From: Desulfovibrio cuneatus DSM 11391
GTDB taxonomy: Bacteria > Desulfobacterota > Desulfovibrionia > Desulfovibrionales > Desulfovibrionaceae
DNA: 63,529 bases
NCBI RefSeq assembly: GCF_000430005.1
Contig: NZ_AUCY01000020.1
Coordinates: 1-63,529, forward strand
Reading direction: 5' to 3'
This document shows, one piece after another, positions 26,456 through 34,923 of this stretch. The position numbers and the translations under genes are program-made. Within the stretch, counting starts at the first letter, position 1, and each line of letters begins with the position of its first letter. The notes beneath the pieces are model-generated. The model saw nothing but the letters and a program-made list of their open reading frames with translations, made no database searches and was not told where the DNA came from.

Positions 26456-26516
26456 CCAAAAGGGGTCAAGGGGCGAAACGTCCCTTGCAGGGGGCTTGGG
26501 GGACAGCGTCCCCCAA
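26456..26516. repeat. Mosaic of short palindromes, partial copy 3
   Basis: Contains GTCAAGGGGCGAAACGTCCCTTG and GGGGGACAGCGTCCCCC, the last two modules of copy 2 at 15970-16131, joined by a similar spacer. The other modules are absent. Confidence 0.75.
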
Positions 26517-26532
26517 TGTAAGGCAACACTAT

Positions 26533-26567
26533 TTTTAGAGCAATTTCAAAGTGAAATTGCTCTAAAA
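26533..26567 (-). terminator. Terminator overlapping the mntP stop
   Basis: Stem TTTTAGAGCAATTTCA / TGAAATTGCTCTAAAA with a three-base loop; the mntP stop codon TAG lies inside the first arm. Confidence 0.8.
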
Positions 26568-27140
26568 TGACATGGCACCGTGTTCACGTAAAATGTTCAG
26601 CCCAATGCCCAGCAGGGTAAGCCCCCCCAAAAGGGCAGCGCGCGAACCAAGCACAGCGGCCCCGGCGGTAATGCGGCCAATGTGCAGGCCCACAAAGGTA
26701 AGCCCGGCACACACCACACCAATAATGGCGGCAGGCAGCCAAATGCTGTAGCCAAGGGCGGCAATGGAAAGGCCAACAGCCAGGGCGTCTATGCTTGTGG
26801 CAACGGAAAGCAGCACAAGGGACCAGCCTTTTGTGGGGTCAAGGGTGTCTTCCTGTTCGTCATCTTCATTGCCAAGTGATTCGCGAATCATGTTTATGCC
26901 CACAAGGCTAAGCAGGGCAAAGGCCACCCAGTGGTCCCATGCTTCAATATAATGGCGCACAGTAAGGCCAAGGGCCCAACCAATAATGGGCATAAGGCAC
27001 TGGAACAGGCCAAAGTGAAAGCACAGGCGGAAAAACTGGCGGCGGTTTATTTTGCGCAGGCGCACGCCCGTGGCAATGGCCACGGCAAAGGCGTCCATGG
27101 AAAGGGCCAGGGCAAGAAGCATAATTTCAAAATAGGGCAT
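26562..27140 (-). CDS. mntP: Manganese efflux pump MntP
   Basis: 192-residue inner-membrane protein with six membrane segments in two repeats. The repeat motifs LALALSMDAFAVAIATG (residues 9-25) and SVATSIDALAVGLSIA (about 111-126) each carry the conserved aspartate of MntP/YebN. It exports Mn2+. The cytosolic loop GNEDDEQEDTLDPTKG is acidic. No yybP-ykoY-type manganese riboswitch is visible in the 154-base upstream gap, which instead holds a palindromic element. The stop is inside its own terminator hairpin. Confidence 0.95.
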   Translation of the reverse strand: MPYFEIMLLALALSMDAFAVAIATGVRLRKINRRQFFRLCFHFGLFQCLMPIIGWALGLTVRHYIEAWDHWVAFALLSLVGINMIRESLGNEDDEQEDTLDPTKGWSLVLLSVATSIDALAVGLSIAALGYSIWLPAAIIGVVCAGLTFVGLHIGRITAGAAVLGSRAALLGGLTLLGIGLNILREHGAMSF

Positions 27141-27179
27141 GGGGAATATGGGGTAAAAGGGAAAGGGTATGGTAGGGTG

Positions 27180-27291
27180 AACGGTGGCAACGCGAAATCT
27201 TTACCGTAAAGTGCGGGTAGCTTTGCTGCCCGCACATCTCCACGAAGCCCGAGCGGATAAAAGTCGCCAAACGGAAAAAATCCGTGTTTCC
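27180..27291. repeat. Palindromic element copy (G) between mntP and flavoprotein gene
   Basis: Right end reads GCCAAACGGAAAAAATCCG then TGTTTCC (27291), beginning four bases after the flavoprotein stop codon on the minus strand. The core GTGCGGGTAGCTTTGCTGCC and AAGCCCGAGCGGATAAA match copy B. The left boundary is unclear. Confidence 0.65.
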
Positions 27292-27294
27292 TCA

Positions 27295-27930
27295 CTAACG
27301 GATGAAGTTGGTACGGGGGCGCGCCTCAAACGCTGGCGCAGGCACAGCCTGCTTGCCATGCTCAATAAGCCGCATTACCCACCCCATGTTGGCAGCAGCG
27401 GTACGCAGGGTAGACATGCCTTCATCATCTTGCAGCACTTCCCCAGGGGCACCGCCATGCACGGATGTCCAGTAGTTACCGCTAGGCAAAATCATTTCCG
27501 TAATCTGGAAATATTTGTTGATTTGATCCACCGTGGGGGTGCCGCCATCACGCCGGGCCACAGCCACGGCCATGCCCACCTTGTGGCGCAGCAGGGAACG
27601 GTTGGCACCGCACACATAAAACACGCGGTCCAGAAATGACTTTAATGACCCGTTGAGCCCTGCATAATACACAGGGGAGCCAATAATAATACCGTCGGCA
27701 GCGGCAAGCAGTTCTACGGATTCGTTCACAATATCGTCTTTAAAAACACACTGGCGGTCTTGGCGCACGGCGCAGGTATTACACCCTACACAGCCGCTAA
27801 CACGCTCTTTGCCTACCTGCAAAATGGAGGTTTCAATGCCTTGCTCTGCCAGCACGCCTGCCATGGCTTCCAGCGCCTGGTAGGTGTTGCCTTTTACTTT
27901 GGGGCTGCCGTTAATTGCTACAACTTTCAT
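27295..27930 (-). CDS. Flavodoxin-fold NAD(P)H-dependent FMN reductase / iron-sulfur flavoprotein family
   Basis: 211-residue protein of the NADPH-dependent FMN reductase family. FMN phosphate loop GSPKVKGNTYQALEAM (residues 8-23), second loop IGSPVYYAGLNGSLKSFLDR. A cysteine motif CVGCNTCAVRQDRQC (about residues 47-61) is the pattern of archaeal and anaerobe iron-sulfur flavoproteins, though one ligand spacing differs from compact ferredoxin motifs. Likely a cytosolic redox enzyme reducing quinones, flavins or oxygen species. Stand-alone gene; its stop is followed within four bases by a palindromic element. Confidence 0.87.
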   Translation of the reverse strand: MKVVAINGSPKVKGNTYQALEAMAGVLAEQGIETSILQVGKERVSGCVGCNTCAVRQDRQCVFKDDIVNESVELLAAADGIIIGSPVYYAGLNGSLKSFLDRVFYVCGANRSLLRHKVGMAVAVARRDGGTPTVDQINKYFQITEMILPSGNYWTSVHGGAPGEVLQDDEGMSTLRTAAANMGWVMRLIEHGKQAVPAPAFEARPRTNFIR

Positions 27931-28123
27931 AACTGCTCCTGCATGGTTGTTCGTGTATTTTACGCTGGTAACAGCGTTGTGCAGTAATGGTTTATCCGTT
28001 CACGTCATTGTTGCTGCACTGCTGGCACGGGGTAAATAGGTGCTCATTCACCTTGCCGTAAGCCGCACTATACCGTTTCTGCTCCCAAGGCTCAAGGGAA
28101 TGGTGAAAAAAGAGCTAAACAGC

Positions 28124-28163
28124 ACTGCCCCCTGCATGGCCACAACGGCATGCAGGGGGCAGT
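28124..28163 (-). terminator. Terminator downstream of rlpA
   Basis: Stem ACTGCCCCCTGCATG / CATGCAGGGGGCAGT with a 10-base loop just past the rlpA stop (28185), followed on the minus strand by T-rich sequence. Confidence 0.75.
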
Positions 28164-28184
28164 AAACTTTTGGGGTGCGCCAGG

Positions 28185-29267
28185 TTACCTGTCCATGCTG
28201 GAAAGCAGGGTGGGGCTTTTGCGCACTGTAGCAGCGGCCTGGTTCGCTTCATTCACGCTGCGGTACGGGCCAACCTGAACCCGCCACAACCCTTTCTGGC
28301 TGTCATACAAGCTGCGGGCAGGCACCCCGGTTTGGCGTATTTTTTCGCACAGGCGCTCAGCATTGCCCTGTACGGAAAAGGCCCCGATTTGCGCAAAATA
28401 TTGTCCTTTCCCTTGTGTGGCAGCCGTGCGGTAGGCAGCAGAAGAACCTGCCTGCCCCTGGTTTTGCACCGTGGTGCCAGCGCTGGTGCCATACCCAGGG
28501 GTATGCGCTGCACCATATACAGGGCTGCCCACAGGGGTTGGCACCGGGCGCCCGCCGGAACGTTGCCCAGGATATTCTTGCGTGCCATAGCCTTGCCCGC
28601 CAGAATTGTGTGCCACCATGGGGCCAGGTTCAGGCACAGGGCGCGGGGCTGCCGGGGCGGTTTGCGGGGCAGGGGGTACATAGGGGGCAGGCGTTGGCGC
28701 GGGGGGCGGGGCATCTGTGGCGGAAGCCACATGTTCCACCACCACATGGGCGGTGCCTGGCCCCAACATGCCAAGTTGCTTGGCCCCTGAATGGGTCAGG
28801 TCTATCACTCTGTCATCAATAAACGGGCCACGGTCGTTAACGTATACCACAATGGAGCGCCCGTTGCGTTTGTTGGTCACCCGCACCTGTGTGCCAAGGG
28901 GCAGTACTTTGTGGGCAGCGGTCATGCCGTACATGTCATAGGGTTCACCGCTGGCTGTGGCCTTTCCGTGAAAATCCCTGCCATACCAGGAAGCAATGCC
29001 TTCTTCCTTAAACCCATGAGCTGATTGCAGAGGGTAATAGGTTTTCCCCCGAATGGTATAAGGCTTGAACCCGCGCTTGCCATAAGAGGCAGTGCTGCCC
29101 TTGCCAGGGGAAGACTTGTGCAATGAACACCCTGAAACGGCCAGGGCCGCAACTAACAGAAGTAAGGGAAGCCACCAACGAACACCCGTTGTGCTTGCCT
29201 CCTCCTTGTTGCAGGAAGGGGCAACCGCGCACATGGGCTTTGTGCTGTTATCCACCTTGCCTTTCAT
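28185..29267 (-). CDS. rlpA: RlpA-family septal ring lytic transglycosylase lipoprotein with SPOR domain
   Basis: 360-residue envelope protein. A hydrophobic stretch [15 protein letters not shown] ends in a lipobox Cys near residue 47, after an unusually long N-terminal lead of about 30 residues. The double-psi barrel RlpA domain follows ([63 protein letters not shown]) with the conserved D and H of the catalytic groove. After a long proline-rich linker, a C-terminal SPOR domain ([20 protein letters not shown]) targets denuded septal peptidoglycan. A good ribosome site (AAGGAGTGATGC) supports start 29267. The ybjQ-like gene lies 31 bases upstream in the same direction. Confidence 0.94.
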   Translation of the reverse strand: MKGKVDNSTKPMCAVAPSCNKEEASTTGVRWWLPLLLLVAALAVSGCSLHKSSPGKGSTASYGKRGFKPYTIRGKTYYPLQSAHGFKEEGIASWYGRDFHGKATASGEPYDMYGMTAAHKVLPLGTQVRVTNKRNGRSIVVYVNDRGPFIDDRVIDLTHSGAKQLGMLGPGTAHVVVEHVASATDAPPPAPTPAPYVPPAPQTAPAAPRPVPEPGPMVAHNSGGQGYGTQEYPGQRSGGRPVPTPVGSPVYGAAHTPGYGTSAGTTVQNQGQAGSSAAYRTAATQGKGQYFAQIGAFSVQGNAERLCEKIRQTGVPARSLYDSQKGLWRVQVGPYRSVNEANQAAATVRKSPTLLSSMDR

Positions 29268-29298
29268 GCATCACTCCTTATGGGAACGCAGTGTCTGG

Positions 29299-29673
29299 TT
29301 ATAAATTCAATTCAAAGCCGGTGCCAGTGCCGGAACGCTGGCCTGCACCTTCAAACTGCACAGCCGTCCCGTAGCAGGTAAAGTATTTGCTGCCGTCCGG
29401 GTGGAAGGCCACACTTTCCTGGTAGCCAACAATGGCCTGTGCGCCCTTGTTTACTGCACGGGCAGCCATGCCAAAAAAGGTTTCATCGGAATCGTAGCCA
29501 CGGCACACCACAAGGCCAAGTACTTTGCCTATCTTACGGTTGTCGTCTAGGGCGTTGGTGGTTACCACAGGAAAGCGGCCTGTGTTGAACAAATCTCTTA
29601 CGCGGTCCACGTTTTCAACACGCCGGGCAGCAGCCTGTTGCTTCTTCTTTTCTCCACCAAGTAAAAACAGCAT
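29299..29673 (-). CDS. YbjQ/UPF0145-like heavy-metal-binding-domain protein
   Basis: 124-residue protein related to the YbjQ family (PF01906): FPVVTTNALDDNRKIGKVLGLVVCRG near residues 34-59, and ARAVNKGAQAIVGYQES in the position of the family's conserved helix and strand. Family members form pentamers; function is unknown. Here the N-terminus is a charged segment MLFLLGGEKKKQQ, not a signal peptide. An AGGAG ribosome site precedes the ATG. It probably forms an operon with rlpA 31 bases downstream, a pairing I cannot explain. Confidence 0.7.
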   Translation of the reverse strand: MLFLLGGEKKKQQAAARRVENVDRVRDLFNTGRFPVVTTNALDDNRKIGKVLGLVVCRGYDSDETFFGMAARAVNKGAQAIVGYQESVAFHPDGSKYFTCYGTAVQFEGAGQRSGTGTGFELNL

Positions 29674-30043
29674 GATTCACTCCTTTACCGAATTGATTAT
29701 TTCTTCCCTGCTGTGCAGGGGGCCTTAGCGCTAGGGTATGCCTGCCTTTTGCAATTAGCTTGCCAATAGTGCAAAAGTATTCTCTCTCTATGTAAAGCAG
29801 CCAACAATGCCCCGCGGCATTCCCCCTGCCAGGCAATGTATGCCCTTTTGTGCCAAGAGTTTGACGTGCGTAGGGATGGGAACCATGGGTACAAAGATAT
29901 GAGTCGAGAACTTGAACCAGAAGCATGGCTACCACATAACAATTCGCTATTTGGCGAAATAACGCATTGAGCACTTGACTTCTCATTTTCATTCGCTACA
30001 ATTCGGCATATGACGAAATGAAAAAAAGACAGCGGAGGCTGCC
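29674..30043. promoter_or_regulatory. Divergent control region with two ArsR-type operator candidates
   Basis: Between the ybjQ-like gene and arsR. Two inverted repeats lie near arsR: TTCGCTATTTGGCGAA at 29943-29958 and TTCGGCATATGACGAA at 30002-30017, 59 bases apart. The second sits about 25 bases before the arsR start. They share TTCG(C/G)...(G/A)CGAA, so both may bind the same dimeric repressor. The rest of the 370 bases shows no gene. Confidence 0.5.
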
Positions 30044-30490
30044 ATGTTTGCGTTTATGTTCGTGACCAAAGCCCTGACAGATGAAAACCGGGTGCGTATG
30101 CTTATGGCCCTGCACCAGCAGGAGTTGTGCGTGTGCCAAATTACCGCGCTTTTAGACCTTGCCCCTTCCACTACCTCAAAGCATCTTTCCATTTTGCGCC
30201 AGGCCCGGCTTATTGAAAGCCGCAAACATGGCAAGTGGGTGTATTACGCCCCGGTAAACCCGGCCACAGCCCCGGCATATATTCAACAAGCCCTGAACTG
30301 GGTGGTGCAAAGCCTTGAAGCAACACCCCAAATAGAAGCAGACCGCACCCGCTTGCAGCGCATGTTGGCGGAAGAACAACGCCTGTGCCCGGACGCGCCG
30401 GAAGGGCAGGGCCGCGAACTTTGCCATTCTCTTGCCATACACAGCCTTGCAGCGGATGCAGAAGAGGACGATGCCATTACAATTATATAG
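30044..30490 (+). CDS. ArsR/SmtB-family metal-responsive repressor
   Basis: 148-residue winged-helix repressor: ALTDENRVRMLMALHQQELCVCQITALLDLAPSTTSKHLSILRQARLIESRK, with the ELCVCQ metal-binding cysteine pair of the alpha3 (ArsR-type) site at about residues 28-33. The C-terminal extension contains more Cys and His (RLCPDAPEGQGRELCHSLAIHS), which could add a second metal site. A ribosome site GCGGAGGC precedes the ATG. The metal-exporting P-type ATPase starts 67 bases downstream, so the pair is a typical autoregulated efflux unit: metal binding releases the repressor. Confidence 0.92.
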   Translation: MFAFMFVTKALTDENRVRMLMALHQQELCVCQITALLDLAPSTTSKHLSILRQARLIESRKHGKWVYYAPVNPATAPAYIQQALNWVVQSLEATPQIEADRTRLQRMLAEEQRLCPDAPEGQGRELCHSLAIHSLAADAEEDDAITII

Positions 30491-30557
30491 GTGGCTTGAA
30501 ATAGCGAAGTGTGCCAAGCGCTGTGCGTAAAAGACGTGTTGTTTTGAAAGGATCTCT

Positions 30558-32735
30558 ATGATTGCTCCAACCTCCCCCCCCAGTTGCGCCACCGGGTGCT
30601 GTGCCCCAGGGCAGGCCACCCCGCAGGAACCTTGTTCCCCGGCTTCTTGCCCCACCCCGGCGGCTTCTTCCCATAACGGCCCAGCAGCCCCGGCTGGCAG
30701 CACTTCAACCGGGCCAGCAAGGGGCAGGCCGGCCTGCGCCTGCTGTGCGACCAAGCCTGGGGGGAACCCTGAAGAAGGCCATGACCACAGCCACGAACAC
30801 GGCGGGCAGGAAGGTCGCCTTCTGGCCCTGGCTGCCCTGCTATTTTTCCCCACCCTTGCCCTGGAGCATTTTCAGCCGGGGCTGTTGTCCCCCTGGCTGC
30901 GTGTGGGGCTGTACGCCGTGCCCTATCTGCTTTGTGGTGTTCCGGTGTTCCGGCAGGCCATTGCTTTGGTGCGCCATAAGAGCCTGTTCAATGAATTTAG
31001 CCTGATGTGCGTAGCCACCGTGGCAGCCATTGCCTTGGGGGAACTGCCGGAAGCGGTGGGTGTGATGCTGTTCTACCGGGTAGGGGAGTATGTGCAGGAT
31101 AAAGCCACAGCCAGTTCCCGCCGTTCAGTGGAAAGCCTGCTGGCAGTGCGCCCCACGGTGGCCCGTGTGCGCCGGGGCGGGCAGGAAGAAGTGCTGCCGC
31201 CGGAAGCCGTGGTGCAGGGGGATGTGGTGGTGGTGAAGGCCGGGGAGAAATTCCCTGTGGATGGTACGGTGCTGGAAGGGTCCACCCAGGCCGACCAAAG
31301 CCCCCTTACCGGGGAATCCATGCCTGTGCTGCTGGAGCCGGGCAGCACTGCCCTTGGCGGTTCCATTAACCTTTCCGGGGTGGTGCTGGTGCAGGCCAGC
31401 GGCCCCTTTGCTCAAAGCCACATGGCGCGCATTCTGCACCTTGTGGAAAGTGCTGCTGCCAATAAATCCCCCACGGAGCGGCTTATTACCCGGCTTGCCC
31501 GGTACTATACCCCTGCTGTGGTGGCGGCAGCCGTGCTGGTGGCCCTGCTGCCCCCGCTGATTGTGCCGGGGGCCACGTTTGCCCAGTGGGGTTACCGCGC
31601 CCTGGTGCTGCTGGTTATTTCCTGCCCCTGCGCCCTGCTTATTTCCATTCCCCTTGGGTACTTTGGGGGCATTGGGGCGGCTTCACGCCAGGGCATACTG
31701 GTGAAAGGCGGCACCGTGCTGGATAGCCTGCTGCATGTGGATACCGTGGTATTTGACAAAACAGGTACCCTGACCCAGGGGCAGTTTTCCGTTACCCACA
31801 GTGCCCCTGCCCCTGGTGTGGCAGAAAATACCCTGCTGGAAGTGGCTGCCAGGGCGGAGCGCCATTCCAACCACCCCATTGCCCGTTCTTTGGTGGCCCA
31901 TGTGGAAGGTTTGGGGCTGGTTACTGCTCCAGTGCAAAGCCATGCACCCACAGAACAACAGGAGGACTCGCAAGGGCCGGATGCCGCCCGCATAACGGAA
32001 ATTCCCGGCAAGGGGTTGCTGGTGGAGCAGGGTGCAGAAATCCTGCTGGCAGGCACGGCAGCCCTGTTGGCGGAACACGGCATTGCCGTGCCCATGCTGC
32101 AAGATGCATCCGGCGGTACAGGGTATGACGAGGACGGTATTTTGGCCGGGGCGCAGGTGCATGTGGCGCAAAACGGCACCTACCTTGGGTGCGTTGTGCT
32201 GGCAGACACCATTAAGCCGGAAGCGGCCAAGGCCATTGCTGCTTTGCACGCCATGGGCAAAAAAACATTTATGCTTACGGGCGACAATGCTGCCGCAGCC
32301 GGGCGCGTGGCAACAGCCACAGGCATTGGCGGCTACACCGCCGGACTTTTGCCGGAAGGTAAAGTGGCTGCCATGGAACAACTGGCAGGGGCAGACCGTG
32401 TGATGTTTGTGGGAGATGGCATTAACGATGCCCCCATTTTAACCACCGCCAGGGTGGGGGTTGCCATGGGCGGCGTGGGGGCGGAAGCTGCCATTGAAGC
32501 GGCAGATGCTGTGATTGTGAACGATTCCCCCATGAACGTGCCTGCCCTGTTTACCTTGGCAACCAGGGTGCGGGCCATTGTTGTGCAGAATATTTGCCTG
32601 GCCCTGGGTATTAAAACCCTGTTCATGGCCCTGGGGGTTGTGGGCATGAGCAACCTGTGGGAAGCTGTGTTTGCCGATGTGGGCGTGGCCCTGCTGGCGG
32701 TGCTTAATGCCACCCGTGCAGCCCGGCGGGAGTAG
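30558..32735 (+). CDS. Zn/Cd/Pb-type P1B ATPase with Cys/His-rich tail
   Basis: 725-residue heavy-metal exporter. The membrane ion site is CPC in VISCPCALLISIPLG. Phosphorylation motif DKTGTLTQG, HP motif ERHSNHPIARS, TGDNAAAAGRVA and GDGINDAP are intact. Membrane helices 7-8 show LALGIKTLFMALG and FADVGVALLAVLNATRA; the Lys and the DxG are typical of the Zn2+/Cd2+/Pb2+ (P1B-2) group. Instead of a folded HMA domain, the first 85 residues are a proline/alanine-rich tail with about 11 cysteines (CCAPG, CACC) and GHDHSHEHGG. Downstream of arsR; probably co-regulated. Copper export is unlikely from the helix 7-8 residues. Confidence 0.92.
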   Translation: MIAPTSPPSCATGCCAPGQATPQEPCSPASCPTPAASSHNGPAAPAGSTSTGPARGRPACACCATKPGGNPEEGHDHSHEHGGQEGRLLALAALLFFPTLALEHFQPGLLSPWLRVGLYAVPYLLCGVPVFRQAIALVRHKSLFNEFSLMCVATVAAIALGELPEAVGVMLFYRVGEYVQDKATASSRRSVESLLAVRPTVARVRRGGQEEVLPPEAVVQGDVVVVKAGEKFPVDGTVLEGSTQADQSPLTGESMPVLLEPGSTALGGSINLSGVVLVQASGPFAQSHMARILHLVESAAANKSPTERLITRLARYYTPAVVAAAVLVALLPPLIVPGATFAQWGYRALVLLVISCPCALLISIPLGYFGGIGAASRQGILVKGGTVLDSLLHVDTVVFDKTGTLTQGQFSVTHSAPAPGVAENTLLEVAARAERHSNHPIARSLVAHVEGLGLVTAPVQSHAPTEQQEDSQGPDAARITEIPGKGLLVEQGAEILLAGTAALLAEHGIAVPMLQDASGGTGYDEDGILAGAQVHVAQNGTYLGCVVLADTIKPEAAKAIAALHAMGKKTFMLTGDNAAAAGRVATATGIGGYTAGLLPEGKVAAMEQLAGADRVMFVGDGINDAPILTTARVGVAMGGVGAEAAIEAADAVIVNDSPMNVPALFTLATRVRAIVVQNICLALGIKTLFMALGVVGMSNLWEAVFADVGVALLAVLNATRAARRE

Positions 32736-32750
32736 GGGGAAAATCCTTAT

Positions 32751-32874
32751 AAGCGGAATTGGGAACTGCCTGCAAGGCGGGAGCCGAAGGCGGCGATGCC
32801 GCCGAAGTATGTAACTCGCCGCAAGAGCGGAGAAAGTGATGCAACGCCGCTACACGGAATAAATCAGCGTTTCC
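32751..32874. repeat. Palindromic GGAAACGC element, truncated copy (C)
   Basis: Starts inside the core at GCGGAATTGGGAACTGCC, matching copies A and B, continues with GCCGAAGTATGTA..CGCCGCAAGAGCGG as in copy H, and ends AATAAATCAGCGTTTCC at 32874, two bases from the stop of the convergent TRIC-family gene. The left terminal repeat is missing. It fills the gap between two convergent genes. Confidence 0.7.
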
Positions 32875-32876
32875 CC

Positions 32877-33521
32877 CTAAACGCCTTTGCGGCGGGGCAG
32901 GTTCCAGTTTCTGTACAAGGAATACACCCGCAGCCAGCAGCAGGCCAGCACCCCGGAAGCCATGAACAGTTTTTGCCATTCTGGCAGCCATAGCGTGCCC
33001 AGCACCAGCACCCCGCCCCCAAGAAAGGCAGCCGTGGCATACACTTCACGCCGCAGCACGGAAGGTACTTCCCCCACCAGCAGGTCGCGGCCAACGCCGC
33101 CCCCCACTGCTGTAACCACCCCAAGGGTAACGGCCCACAAGGGGGTTATGCCAAAGGAAAGGGCTTTTTCCGCACCCAGTACGGTAAACGCCCCAAGGCC
33201 CAAGGCGTCAAAAAATTCAATGGGGTTACGCAGCTTGTTCATGAGCGGGTATGCTACATAGGCCAGCAACCCTGCCCCCAGGGAAAGGCCAAGCTGGTAA
33301 TTGTCTTGCACCACAGCAGGGGGTATGCCCAGCATAACGTCGCGGCAAATACCACCAAAGCTGGAGGTGATAAATGCCAGCACTAAAATGCCAAAGATAT
33401 CAATTTGGCGGCGAATGCCCGCTAAAGCACCACTAATGGCAAACACCACAATACCCGCGCTGTTCAGCCAGGTAACAAATGTGCTTACGGTTTGCTCCAC
33501 AACAACGCGTTCTATCTCCAT
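32877..33521 (-). CDS. TRIC/UPF0126-family membrane channel-like protein (YadS type)
   Basis: 214-residue protein with seven membrane segments formed from two repeats of a three-helix glycine-rich unit: FAISGALAGIRRQIDIFG with FGGICRDVMLG, then LGLGAFTVLGAEKA with GGGVGRDLLVGEVP. This is the hallmark of prokaryotic TRIC-type trimeric cation channels (former UPF0126). Bacterial roles have been linked to K+ or glycine transport; the substrate here is unknown. It is convergent with the zinc ATPase gene, and its stop lies two bases from a palindromic element. Confidence 0.9.
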   Translation of the reverse strand: MEIERVVVEQTVSTFVTWLNSAGIVVFAISGALAGIRRQIDIFGILVLAFITSSFGGICRDVMLGIPPAVVQDNYQLGLSLGAGLLAYVAYPLMNKLRNPIEFFDALGLGAFTVLGAEKALSFGITPLWAVTLGVVTAVGGGVGRDLLVGEVPSVLRREVYATAAFLGGGVLVLGTLWLPEWQKLFMASGVLACCWLRVYSLYRNWNLPRRKGV

Positions 33522-33900
33522 ACCTTTTACCAGGAAAATGTTCAGGGGCTATGCCCTCGATGCGTGATAACACGTACCAAAAGGGCTGTTTCTTGCTTTT
33601 TACGTATCAACGGGGTACACTCTTTTTACTTTTTCGTAAACAAGTGTATTCAGGCAAGGTTGCCCGGTTTTTTGTATTGGTATTTTACTTGTCATTTTTT
33701 TGTTCCCGGTACCGGGGGCACGTGTGGTGTGCTGTTTCCCCTTAGGGCAACGAGGAATTTGTTCGTAGGCACACAATTTGCAATAGCATTTTTGCTTAGA
33801 TTTATTGCCACGGCGGCACCATGCCGCACCCGGCATTCACATGCGTAGTACATACAGCGCACCCCCTGCCAGGGAATATGGAAAACGGAAAGGAATTGAT
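33522..33900. other. Upstream region of fliG
   Basis: 379 bases between the divergent TRIC-family gene and fliG. It is AT-rich in its first half (polyT/A runs around 33580-33705). No gene is supported; a frame running into fliG from 33805 lacks a ribosome site. I looked for a sigma54 -24/-12 site for the flagellar genes and found only a poor match. Confidence 0.4.
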
Positions 33901-34923
33901 ATGGCACGCGACGACAACACTCCAGCCACCACGCTCAATGGCGCGCAAAAAACTGCGGTGCTTTTGCTGGCCCTTGGCGAACAGTTTGCTTCTGAAATGT
34001 TCAAGCGCATGGAGCGCCATGAACTTGCTGCTGTTTCACAAGCCATGGTAGACCTTGAAACTGTTCCCAAAGAAATGGTGGAAGTTGTTCTGCGTGAATA
34101 CTACCACGACCTGGTAACCGGGCGCGAACTGGTGCGCGGCGGTAAAGAAGCGGTGAAGCGCCTGCTGCTGCCAAACGTAGACAGCGACACAGCCAAATAC
34201 GTAAGCGACTACCTGAACCTGGATACCGGGCCTGTGCCGTTCCGGGAAATTGGCAAGGTAAGCCCCAAGTTGCTGGCCCAAATTTTACGCAACGAACACC
34301 CGCAAACCCTGGCCCTTATTCTTGGCAACCTGCCCAGCGACCATGCCGCAGACCTTTTGACAAGGCTGCCTGCTGGTGTGCGGGTGGAAGTGCTTATGCG
34401 CCTTGCCCGGCTGGAAGCGGTGCCAGAGGAAATGCTTATGGCAGTGGACAAAGTGCTGCAAAGCCAGCTTATTGCCATGGGTGGCAAGGAAGGCAAAAAA
34501 GTGGGCGGTGTGCAGGCCGTTGCAGAAATTCTTAACGCCGTTGACCGTTCCACTGAAGAAGAAGTGCTGGCAGAAATTGAAGAAGATTCCCCCAGCGTGG
34601 CAGAAGAAATTCGCAACCTCATGTTCGTGTTCGACGACGTTTCCGGCCTGGACGACCGCTCCATTCGCGAGCTGCTCAAGGAAATTTCCAACGAAGACCT
34701 TACCATGGCTCTTCGCGGTGCTGCCGAAGATATGCGCGCCATCTTCTTCCGCAACATGTCGGAACGCGCTTCCGGCATGATCAAGGAAGACCTGGAGATT
34801 ATGGGACCAACCCGCCTGGCAGATGTAGAGGCCGCTCAGCAAAACATTGTACGCATTGTACGCAAACTGGAAGGTGACGGCAGGGTAACCATAAGCCGTG
34901 GAGGCGGCGATGTCTTCGTCTAA
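33901..34923 (+). CDS. fliG: Flagellar motor switch protein FliG
   Basis: 340-residue rotor protein of the flagellar C-ring. The N-terminal FliF-binding domain begins TLNGAQKTAVLLLALGEQFAS, the middle domain contains EHPQTLALILGNLPSDHAADLL (EHPQ motif), and the C-terminal torque domain contains MFVFDDVSGLDDRSIRELLKEI, LRGAAEDMRAIFFRNMSERAS and MGPTRLADVEAAQQNIV. Charged residues that act on the stator are present. Start ATG 33901 follows GGAAAGGAATTGAT. fliH starts inside the end of this gene. No fliF, normally directly upstream, is found; 379 bases of non-coding DNA precede it. Confidence 0.97.
   Translation: MARDDNTPATTLNGAQKTAVLLLALGEQFASEMFKRMERHELAAVSQAMVDLETVPKEMVEVVLREYYHDLVTGRELVRGGKEAVKRLLLPNVDSDTAKYVSDYLNLDTGPVPFREIGKVSPKLLAQILRNEHPQTLALILGNLPSDHAADLLTRLPAGVRVEVLMRLARLEAVPEEMLMAVDKVLQSQLIAMGGKEGKKVGGVQAVAEILNAVDRSTEEEVLAEIEEDSPSVAEEIRNLMFVFDDVSGLDDRSIRELLKEISNEDLTMALRGAAEDMRAIFFRNMSERASGMIKEDLEIMGPTRLADVEAAQQNIVRIVRKLEGDGRVTISRGGGDVFV

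Noticed and set aside
27141-27294. Manganese riboswitch before mntP
   Set aside because: The sequence is explained by a palindromic element copy; no yybP-ykoY core seen.
33700-33740. Sigma54-type promoter for fliG (GGGCACGTGTGGTGTGCTG)
   Set aside because: The GG and GC dinucleotides are not at the required 10-base spacing, so the match is poor.
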